A stretch of DNA of 60,769 nucleotides from Candidatus Aminicenantota bacterium (GTDB lineage: Bacteria > Acidobacteriota > Aminicenantia > Aminicenantales > Aminicenantaceae): NCBI GenBank assembly GCA_011772495.1, contig WVZL01000029.1, positions 87,932-148,700 of the forward strand, in the 5' to 3' direction. A program made the translations under genes and the position numbers. Below the pieces are notes generated by a model, which saw only the letters and a list, made by a program, of their open reading frames with translations, was not told the DNA's origin and searched no databases. Below, piece by piece: positions 18,965 to 26,323 of this stretch (positions within the stretch are counted from its first letter, which is position 1; each line of letters begins with the position of its first letter).

Positions 18965-19006
18965 GCTCTGCACGAAAAAAACAGCTCTATCCCCAAGAAA
19001 GATTTA

Positions 19007-19329
19007 TAAGCATTTCCATTTACGTTATAAATCATTACCAAGGCATAAGTTTTGGGAAATAGCCGCAGCGACCATTGAAGATTTAGCCTTCGGAATTCGC
19101 TCTTCGAGGGAAGTTCACGCAGTGGACCGGCGAGTATGTTGGGTCAGGCCTTATCATAAGGAATGCCATAAAGGCTAGGAGTAGGAAGACATCTTTTCCT
19201 GATGGCAAGGCCTGACCCCAGCGAGTTACGCGGCCGCCGAGAAGAGCGAATGGAGAATGGCGTTAAAAATCTGAAGGGAGCCAGGCTATTTCCCAAAACC
19301 TTTTCTAATAACAGAAATGGAGATGCTTA
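19007..19329. repeat. Composite palindromic element A (MITE-like shell with inner hairpin)
   Basis: The element is bounded by inverted ends, TAAGCATTTCC (19007) and GGAGATGCTTA (19319-19329). A second inverted pair lies just inside: TTTTGGGAAATAGCC on the left and GGCTATTTCCCAAAA on the right. The middle carries a hairpin at 19141-19219 with arms GGGTCAGGCCTTATC and GATGGCAAGGCCTGACCCC. The same shell, in whole or part, occurs at 33551-33836 (inverted, truncated) and 39166-39633. No transposase is encoded. The short open frames within it are not credible genes. Confidence 0.85.
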
Positions 19330-19346
19330 CTACAGATTTTCTAATT

Positions 19347-19374
19347 TTGATATTGGCTTTCCTTATTGTATAAT
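19347..19374 (+). promoter_or_regulatory. Sigma70-type promoter for the TPR gene
   Basis: TTGATA (19347-19352), a 16-nt spacer and perfect TATAAT (19369-19374) lie 45 nt upstream of the ATG at 19420 and immediately outside the right end of element A. Confidence 0.7.
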
Positions 19375-19419
19375 TAGGCAAATAAGAATTCTTTCAAATC
19401 TCATAAAAGCGGAGGAGTA

Positions 19420-20322
19420 ATGAAAAAACCATGGATCATAAAAAATGTAACGATAATGTTTATCTCTATGATAATAATAATCAATAGTTCCCCCCTTCAT
19501 TCTCAGCCTTTTGCAACTGCAAGCGGCACTGTAAAATCAGAAGATGGCAAGCCTATTAAAGGGGCGAAGGTGATTTTAATATTTTCTGAAGATGGAACAA
19601 AGTATGAGTTAACAACTGATAAGAAAGGCAGATGGAGGAAGGCAAGTATGCGTTCCGGCACATGGACCGTTGGTTTTATGGCTGAAGGATACGAGCCTCA
19701 AAATTTTAATGTTACCCTATCTGCAATAAAAAGGAATCCACCTATCGATATTAAACTTACTCCTGTTCCTAAATCCCCTTTAATCAAAGGAGATGCCTTA
19801 TACCAGCAGAAGAAATATGAGGAAGCTCTAAGAGAATATCAAAAAGTTTTAGCAGAGAATCAAGACCTTTACCAACTTCATGATAAGATCGGGCTTTGCT
19901 ATTACAGACTAAATGATTTAGAAAACGCAATTGAGGCCTTTAAGCTAATGCTGGAAAAAGAGCCTCAATCACAGGACACCCTCATTAATCTTAGTGCCAT
20001 CTATTTTGAGAAGGGAGATCTCGAAGAAGGCATGAAGTATTTCAGGCAGCTCGACGAGAAGAGTCTGGAAGATCCTAGTATATTTTATAATATCGGAGTC
20101 CTCTTATTTAAAAATCTTCAGATAGACACGGCTATTGATTATCTCCAGAAATGTTTAGCTTTGGATCCGACATATGTCGACGGTTATTATCAACTGGCTC
20201 TAGTGAATCTTAACAAGGGTGACTTGGAGGAAGCAAAAAAGAATTTAAGAAAAGTTATTGAACTGGCGCCTGAATCTGAGAAAGCAGCCCTAGCTAAAAA
20301 AATGCTAGAGAATATAACATAG
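19420..20322 (+). CDS. Secreted carboxypeptidase-regulatory-like and TPR protein
   Basis: This 300-residue protein has a signal peptide (about 1-29). Next is one transthyretin-like carboxypeptidase-regulatory domain (about 30-112, ASGTVKSEDGKPIKGAKVIL ... GYEPQNFNVTL). At least four TPR units follow (about 122-298), such as GDALYQQKKYEEALREYQKVL and YYQLALVNLNKGDLEEAKKNL. It is likely a periplasmic or outer-membrane-associated scaffold; no partner can be named. GGAGGAG precedes the ATG. It lies upstream of, but 450 nt away from, a TonB receptor that carries the same type of regulatory domain. Confidence 0.85.
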   Translation: MKKPWIIKNVTIMFISMIIIINSSPLHSQPFATASGTVKSEDGKPIKGAKVILIFSEDGTKYELTTDKKGRWRKASMRSGTWTVGFMAEGYEPQNFNVTLSAIKRNPPIDIKLTPVPKSPLIKGDALYQQKKYEEALREYQKVLAENQDLYQLHDKIGLCYYRLNDLENAIEAFKLMLEKEPQSQDTLINLSAIYFEKGDLEEGMKYFRQLDEKSLEDPSIFYNIGVLLFKNLQIDTAIDYLQKCLALDPTYVDGYYQLALVNLNKGDLEEAKKNLRKVIELAPESEKAALAKKMLENIT

Positions 20323-20773
20323 AAAAAAGGAATATTATAGAATAAGCTATCCAATTTTTTGGATAAAATTACAAAAAATTGGATTTTTACTCAAAAAGAG
20401 TAGCCTCATATAACATATCTTATTAATAATAAAACACTTAAGTTTCCTTTAAATTTGGCACATTTTTTGCAGATATAACATCGGGGAATAGATCAGAGAG
20501 GATACAAAACCAAACTTCTTCGGCACTGACCCCATCAATATTCAGTTCAGTAAGCGATTTATCCTTCTTTTTCTTCAGATAGTTAGAAATAAAAAAATGA
20601 GGAGGTGGGAATCTAGCAGACAATTCAAATTCAATGGCTATAGGGGCGGGATTAAAACTTTATTTTGAAGTTTTAATTCCAGGAAAATGGTTAACTTGGC
20701 TCGCCTTCAGATATTAATTTGGAGGCTAAAGCCAAAATTTTCCCGGAAATTAGGGAGAAGGAGGTAAATCAGT
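20323..20773. other. Intergenic region with possible gene remnant and hairpin
   Basis: No convincing gene is present. A 61-codon minus-strand open frame (20438-20623) has no recognisable family and no ribosome site. An almost perfect hairpin, GGATTAAAACTT (20649-20660) and AAGTTTTAATTCC (20668-20680), sits about 95 nt before the TonB receptor start and has no T run, so it may be regulatory rather than a terminator. AAGGAGG lies just before the receptor ATG. Confidence 0.5.
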
Positions 20774-23767
20774 ATGAAAAAAAGCTTCAAAGCTTTGCTA
20801 ATCTTGTTATCCATCCTTTTGATTACCTCACTCACATACTCAGCTGAAAAAGGAACCCTCAAAGTCATAGTCATTGACGATGAAGGTAATGTTCTGCCCG
20901 GTGTCTCATTGACTCTAACAAGCCCTGTCATGATGGGATCAAAAACGTTAATCACAAATGTGGTCGGAGAAGTTTTATTTGTTAATCTGACTCCAGGAAT
21001 TTATGAACTCAAATCAAGCCTTCCAGGATTCCAAGAAAAAACTTCACAGCGAATTGAGGTCTTTCTGGACAGGCAAACCCTTCTTCAGGTCGTGTTGAAT
21101 CCAGCAGTAGTTGAAGAGGCCGTTACTGTCGTTGCTGTCTCTCCTGCGGTCGATACCACAAAATCCGTCATATCTGAACATGTTACCCACGAGACTGTCG
21201 AGTCGCTTCCGATAGCCCGAGATTTTGTAGGATATCTTCAGTTAGCGGCAGGCGTCAATATCGTTCCTAACTCTCAGGGCAGGGATACACCCGAAGATCC
21301 AGCCGGTAAAGGAGGCGGTAATTACTATGACCGCGGGCTCCAAGGAATCGGTGGTAAACGAGGCTCCCGCGACAACCTCTATTTCCTCGATGGAATGAAC
21401 ATCATGAGCTTGACCACTCAAACAGCGGGAATGACCTTTAACAACGAGGTCATTCAAGAGCAAGAGCTTATGACCTCAGGTGTCCCGGCTGAATATGGAG
21501 GAGGAAAAGGAGTTGTCGGAAACATCGTGACCAAATCAGGGGGAAACAGGTTTTCAGGCTCCGTAAACTTTTATTCCCAGCCAAAAGGCTTCTTTTTACC
21601 GTACGGTGGGAGTACTTACGATGATGCAGCAGATCCAACCATGCTCGAGGGATACAAAGACAACAAGTATGATACCGCTGGAACTTTAGGCGGGCCGATA
21701 ATCAAGGACAAGCTTTGGTTTTTCGGTTCAGGCCAATACAGAAAAAACTCTCGTAAGTTCAATCTTTCAGAATCTGCCTCTTCCGTCCGAGAAGAAGTGG
21801 AGTATGTAGAAAAGCGGACGGGCCTGTTCGGAAAGCTTTCTTTAAAGCCGAGTGATAATGATTCGTTTACCTTTATGTATTTCTTGGATGACTATAATAT
21901 AGAGGGCGATCGCAGCGTGAACACAATCAAATCCCAGCAGCCCATGTACACATACGATTTTGGCACCTGGAGCGCTTATTATCAAAGAGTTTATGGAGAA
22001 AATTTAATCATGGATCTCCGCTACGGACATTACTGGTTGGGGTATACACGTGGACCCCGCTATACGGAGGAAGGCATTCCAGATAGTCTTTATTACAGAG
22101 CAGGCGAATATCCAACTATCGAGAACTACACATTCGGGGGATACCCCTATGCAAATGACGATTTCAACACAAGAGATCAGTTCAGCTTAAATGCAGAATT
22201 GTATATTGGCAACATGCGGTTCAAGACAGGCATCTTGTACTCCAATGAGTATGATAAGGACGACAGTTACTACTACTTCGGAGAAAACCGTACTTCAGTG
22301 GATCCCAGCCTGAGTGGCTCTACACTCGGAGATTTTCTTACCTGGGGCATCTGGCCTCCGAGCGAAATGGATGAACTGCTCATACCTTACATGAACAACA
22401 ATTGGGGACCAACCTCTGAATTTTTTGATTTAGACGACAATGGCGTTGTTACTCGTGCTGAATTGGAGACAGCGGTTTTTACTGATATGAACGAGCAAGG
22501 ATTGAACTTCTGGAGAATCATGGTAGCCAGAAGAGGAGTAAATAAAGTTAATGCCAAGCGCTATATCGGATATCTCATGGATGACTGGAAAATCAATGAA
22601 TATTTCACCATCAATGCTGGAGTGAGAATCGAAAAGCACGACTATTATGACTCAGAGGAAATATCCATTATCAAGATGCCCCTTAGGTTTCTGCCCAGGA
22701 TTGGCCTTGTCTGGAATATCGGGGGCAGAGGCACCCATAAGTTGACCGCCTTCTACGGGCAGTTCTCTGATCCTATTCCTTTTGGTATGATTCACTTCGG
22801 CGGCAACATTTCTGGACGCATAACCCACGAGCAGATCTGGTTGAACGGCGATTGGTACTCCTATCGTATCAGAGGTTCGGCAGAAGTCAGAGATTGTTCC
22901 TGGACTCCGGCCACAAGAGACAATTATGCTACTGAATTATCCTTAACTCATGAAAAAGACTTCGGCAACGGGATGGTCATTGCCAGTCAGATCTATTACC
23001 GAGGAGATCGGAATATCATCGAAGATTATGATTTGTATACCTATGTGGAACATTACGAAGGAGATCCAGTTTGGGGACATCTCGATCTATCCTTCGAAGA
23101 TTTCGGCTATCCATCAACAGGTCCTGCTGGTCCTGCAAACTACTTCCTTTCCAACCTCATCGGTGCTAAAAGAGATATCTACGGTTTTGATTTTGAGCTC
23201 TCAAAGCGATTCGCTAACGGATCTTTCATAGTCGGTCAGTATTCATATAAGCGCTCTAAAGGAAACAGCCAGTCCGATCAAAACGCAGACCTCCAGGGCG
23301 ACTTTATCCATCTTGACCCAAGAAATCCTTGGATGATGGGACCTACTCCTGGCACCATTCCTCATAAGATCAAAATCTTCGGCACCTTCAGAACTGGTTT
23401 CGGCTTGGATATCGGAGCTCTCTTATACTGGAATTCAGGGATCATTTACACCGAATCCTATGACTTTCTGCCCGGACGTTACAGCATCTATTATAATTGG
23501 CCGATAGAGGACAGACCAAATGAGTACGTACAGACTGGCCAGGAGAAAACTCCTGGTTATTATCAGCTGGATTTGAAGCTCAACTACTCACTAAGACTCA
23601 AGGATTTTGCTACTCTCCAGCTTTTCTTGGATATTTACAACATCACCAATAATCAGGCAGCCATTGATGTCCAGTATGCCCGCAATGACAAAGCGTGGAA
23701 CTACCAGGAAACGTGTGAGATCCTCTTACCCATGAGATTCTACGTTGGAGCCAGAATCAGATTCTGA
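20774..23767 (+). CDS. TonB-dependent outer-membrane receptor with regulatory-like domain and EF-hand
   Basis: This 997-residue outer-membrane transporter has a signal peptide (1-23) and a carboxypeptidase-regulatory-like domain (about 25-112, GTLKVIVIDDEGNVLPGVSLTL). A plug domain follows (about 120-250, including GKGGGNYYDRGLQGIGGKRG and a VPAEYGGGKG motif). The rest is a long beta-barrel ending in FYVGARIRF with a terminal Phe, as expected for BAM insertion. Residues 552-563, DLDDNGVVTRAE, match the calcium-binding EF-hand loop consensus and fall in what should be an extracellular loop. The substrate is unknown. A GGAGGTAAAT ribosome site precedes the ATG and a strong terminator follows. 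Confidence 0.93.
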   Translation: MKKSFKALLILLSILLITSLTYSAEKGTLKVIVIDDEGNVLPGVSLTLTSPVMMGSKTLITNVVGEVLFVNLTPGIYELKSSLPGFQEKTSQRIEVFLDRQTLLQVVLNPAVVEEAVTVVAVSPAVDTTKSVISEHVTHETVESLPIARDFVGYLQLAAGVNIVPNSQGRDTPEDPAGKGGGNYYDRGLQGIGGKRGSRDNLYFLDGMNIMSLTTQTAGMTFNNEVIQEQELMTSGVPAEYGGGKGVVGNIVTKSGGNRFSGSVNFYSQPKGFFLPYGGSTYDDAADPTMLEGYKDNKYDTAGTLGGPIIKDKLWFFGSGQYRKNSRKFNLSESASSVREEVEYVEKRTGLFGKLSLKPSDNDSFTFMYFLDDYNIEGDRSVNTIKSQQPMYTYDFGTWSAYYQRVYGENLIMDLRYGHYWLGYTRGPRYTEEGIPDSLYYRAGEYPTIENYTFGGYPYANDDFNTRDQFSLNAELYIGNMRFKTGILYSNEYDKDDSYYYFGENRTSVDPSLSGSTLGDFLTWGIWPPSEMDELLIPYMNNNWGPTSEFFDLDDNGVVTRAELETAVFTDMNEQGLNFWRIMVARRGVNKVNAKRYIGYLMDDWKINEYFTINAGVRIEKHDYYDSEEISIIKMPLRFLPRIGLVWNIGGRGTHKLTAFYGQFSDPIPFGMIHFGGNISGRITHEQIWLNGDWYSYRIRGSAEVRDCSWTPATRDNYATELSLTHEKDFGNGMVIASQIYYRGDRNIIEDYDLYTYVEHYEGDPVWGHLDLSFEDFGYPSTGPAGPANYFLSNLIGAKRDIYGFDFELSKRFANGSFIVGQYSYKRSKGNSQSDQNADLQGDFIHLDPRNPWMMGPTPGTIPHKIKIFGTFRTGFGLDIGALLYWNSGIIYTESYDFLPGRYSIYYNWPIEDRPNEYVQTGQEKTPGYYQLDLKLNYSLRLKDFATLQLFLDIYNITNNQAAIDVQYARNDKAWNYQETCEILLPMRFYVGARIRF

Positions 23768-23783
23768 CCTGTAGCTGAGAAGC

Positions 23784-23826
23784 AAAGAGGCTGGCACTTT
23801 AAACCTGTGCCAGCCTCTTTTTTTTT
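23784..23826 (+). terminator. Rho-independent terminator of the TonB receptor gene
   Basis: A perfect 14-bp stem (AAAGAGGCTGGCAC / GTGCCAGCCTCTTT) with a 9-nt loop is followed by a run of ten T, 17 nt after the stop codon. Confidence 0.95.
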
Positions 23827-23839
23827 AACTCTTGAAGTA

Positions 23840-23848
23840 TGGTATAAT
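23840..23848 (+). promoter_or_regulatory. Extended -10 promoter candidate for the VWFA gene
   Basis: TGGTATAAT matches an extended -10 element (TGnTATAAT) 60 nt upstream of the ATG at 23909. The matching -35 position falls in the T run of the preceding terminator. Confidence 0.5.
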
Positions 23849-23908
23849 AAAATAGACACGGAAATAGTTTCTTAGGCAATAATCGAGGAAGGTTCTCTAA
23901 AGCAAAAA

Positions 23909-25660
23909 ATGGCAATTAAAAAATTAATCTTTTATGCAGCCCTCAGCAATATGCTCCTCTTTTTCTTAGGTGCCTCAACATTATCCCAGGAAGCGAAGAA
24001 AAATCTTCAACAACAAAAAAAAGAAGAAATACCCAGGCCTGCCTATGAAGTGGAAGTGATTGTTACTAATGTTGATGTTGTTGTGACTGATAAATCAGGA
24101 AAGAGAATTACAGGTCTGAAGCCGGAAAACTTTGAAATCTACGAAGATGGTTTACTCCAGAAGCTGACTAATTTCTATGAAGTCAAGGGAATGGAGGTTT
24201 ATACGTCTGTACCTGAAAAAGACAGGGAAAAACCTCCAGAGCCCTCACAGCCTTTGCCCGAACAGGTTACACAGATTGAGAATAAAATTATTATATATTT
24301 CGACAATTGGCATCTCCATCCCCTAAACAGAAATTGGAGCATAAAAAAATTAGAATCGTTTATTCGGAATAATTTCTCTTCCGATAATAATAACCAAGGA
24401 ATGGTCGTCTGTCTCGGCCAAAAGCTTGAAATCCTGCAGGAGTTCACCTCGAACGAATGGCAGCTTCTCCAGTCTATTGATAAGGCAAAAAAATACTCTG
24501 GCCAATCCCTTTTACGAATAAGGACTAAAGAAGATCTGAGAAAAGAGCTAAACAACATAGTCTCAACATCAACGAGATACGATAAATTTGAAAGTTACGA
24601 GAGAGCTTTGGGCTATGCTAGAAATTATGCTGAGGCTGAGCAAACCGACCTTATCTACTCCTTGAAATCCATGAACGCCTTTATAGATTATTTGGTGGGA
24701 ATCGAGGGCAAAAAAATACTGATTTACGTCAGTGATGGTTTACCGCTTAATGCCGGTGATGAAGTTTTTGGTTTCCTTGATCAGGCCTTCCCTTCGGGAA
24801 GTGCCCGCAGTGAGGCTATGAACTATGATGCCACCCGACTTTTCAAAGAATTGGCAGCAAGATGTAATGCCAATGAGATCTCGCTTTACCCCATCAATGC
24901 CCAAGGATTGGAGAGCATGATTCTCTCTGCCGATAAGGAAGCAGGATGGAATACTTATACTCGAGGCTCGGGCATGGTTAAGGCCGGATCAAGATTAAAA
25001 AATGATGCTCTTAAGCTCATGGCCCGTGAGACAGGAGGCCTTGCCATTCTGAATACCAATGATATCGAATCAGGTTTAGAAAGAATCGAGGATGACCTTC
25101 AGTTTTACTATTCTCTTGGATATGTATCTCCTCATCGAGAAGATAATAAATACCATTCTATTAAAGTTGAATTAGTCGGACTGGAGGAAAAATACAATGT
25201 TCGTGTGCGGCAAGGATATCTAAGGATCTCCCAAGAAGAGAAAATCAAAGAGAGTATTATATCGCGGCTTTTCCTCCAGCGCCAATACAATCCTATGAAC
25301 GTCATAGTCCAGATCATGCCTGTTGAAGCAATACCAGCCTCGAATAAGCTCCGTCTGGCTTTAAAGATCCTCATACCCATAAGAAACTTGACATTATTAC
25401 CTCGAGAAAATGATTATATTGGACAAATTAAGGTATACATTGCCCTTATGGATTCAGAAAGTCGCATATCTCCTTGTCATGAATTAATTCAAGAGATAAA
25501 AATACCTGCTGAAGACTATGAAATTGCAATTAATCGAAGTTACCCATACCTCGCTGAAATGTACGTTAATCCGGATCATTATATTATTTCTCTTGCCATT
25601 AAGGATGTCCCAAGCTCTGTCATAAACTATCTTCAATTAGAAAAAATGATTAAAAAATGA
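23909..25660 (+). CDS. Secreted VWFA-related domain protein (Acidobacterial type)
   Basis: This 583-residue protein has a signal peptide (about 1-26). Residues from about 48 match the VWFA-related family abundant in Acidobacteria: VEVIVTNVDVVVTDKSGKRITGL, then KPENFEIYEDGLLQKLTNF. The Rossmann-like VWA core follows (IIIYFDNWHL ..., ILIYVSDGLPL ..., LARETGGLAILNTNDI equivalents) to about residue 430. The usual DxSxS metal site is not present; DNWHL stands in its place. The C-terminal ~150 residues are beta-rich and unassigned. Function is unknown. It is in line with, but transcriptionally separated from, the TonB receptor. Confidence 0.85.
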   Translation: MAIKKLIFYAALSNMLLFFLGASTLSQEAKKNLQQQKKEEIPRPAYEVEVIVTNVDVVVTDKSGKRITGLKPENFEIYEDGLLQKLTNFYEVKGMEVYTSVPEKDREKPPEPSQPLPEQVTQIENKIIIYFDNWHLHPLNRNWSIKKLESFIRNNFSSDNNNQGMVVCLGQKLEILQEFTSNEWQLLQSIDKAKKYSGQSLLRIRTKEDLRKELNNIVSTSTRYDKFESYERALGYARNYAEAEQTDLIYSLKSMNAFIDYLVGIEGKKILIYVSDGLPLNAGDEVFGFLDQAFPSGSARSEAMNYDATRLFKELAARCNANEISLYPINAQGLESMILSADKEAGWNTYTRGSGMVKAGSRLKNDALKLMARETGGLAILNTNDIESGLERIEDDLQFYYSLGYVSPHREDNKYHSIKVELVGLEEKYNVRVRQGYLRISQEEKIKESIISRLFLQRQYNPMNVIVQIMPVEAIPASNKLRLALKILIPIRNLTLLPRENDYIGQIKVYIALMDSESRISPCHELIQEIKIPAEDYEIAINRSYPYLAEMYVNPDHYIISLAIKDVPSSVINYLQLEKMIKK

Positions 25661-25682
25661 GCCTTCTCTAATTCTTGATTTC

Positions 25683-25711
25683 TTGACAACACCCCCATTA
25701 AGCCTTATATT
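25683..25711 (+). promoter_or_regulatory. Sigma70-type promoter of the BFN-domain gene
   Basis: TTGACA (25683-25688), a 17-nt spacer and TATATT (25706-25711) lie 24 nt upstream of the ATG, with GAGGAA between as ribosome site. Confidence 0.75.
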
Positions 25712-25734
25712 AAACCATAAGCGAGGAATGAACC

Positions 25735-26220
25735 ATGGAAATTGAAATGAAAATAAAAGGACTCGTTGTTGATCCCATTTCTAAAATGCACATTGTTGTG
25801 CTTGAAGACCTCAATAGCGAACGCATGCTCCCGATCTGGATCGGAGTATTTGAAGCTAATGCCATTGCCCTCAAAATAGAAAACATAGCCACCCCCCGGC
25901 CCATGACCCACGACCTGTTGAAAAATTTTCTGGATGAACTCAATATCTCCATCGAAAAAATCGTAGTCAACGATGTCAAGGACAATACTTTTTTTGCCCA
26001 GATCCATTGCCGCAATAAAGACCAGACTGTTACTATAGATTCCCGCCCTTCTGATGCCATTGCCTTGGCCCTTAGGACAGAAGCACCCATTTTTGTGGAA
26101 AATGAGGTGGTGAAAAAAGCTCACAGTCTAAAATTCGACGAAAATCTGGAAGATTCAGAAAAACTCAAGAAATGGCTGGAAGGATTAAAGCCCGAAAACT
26201 TCGGCAAATACAAAATGTAG
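25735..26220 (+). CDS. BFN (DUF151) bifunctional nuclease-domain protein
   Basis: This 161-residue protein shows the BFN/DUF151 signature LPIWIGVFEANAIALKIEN near residue 30, the TPRPMTHDLLKNFL helix, and the DSRPSDAIALALRTEAPIFV motif near residue 100. Members have reported nuclease activity in some organisms but their bacterial role is poorly defined. It is cytosolic and monocistronic with its own promoter. Family assignment is secure; function is not. Confidence 0.9.
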   Translation: MEIEMKIKGLVVDPISKMHIVVLEDLNSERMLPIWIGVFEANAIALKIENIATPRPMTHDLLKNFLDELNISIEKIVVNDVKDNTFFAQIHCRNKDQTVTIDSRPSDAIALALRTEAPIFVENEVVKKAHSLKFDENLEDSEKLKKWLEGLKPENFGKYKM

Positions 26221-26323
26221 GTTCATCCCCTCCCTCCCCTCACATAACCTCATCACTATACGACGTTAGGCCTTTTAAGAACGGACCTAATCCCGAAGGG
26301 TTAAAGAACTAGCCCTCATCAAC

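Noticed and set aside
19202-19420. 72-codon open frame at the right part of element A
   Set aside because: It lies within a dispersed repeat and through the promoter of the next gene; its composition follows the repeat sequence.
20438-20623. 61-codon minus-strand open frame as a gene
   Set aside because: No ribosome site, family or neighbour support; kept only as a possible remnant in the intergenic note.
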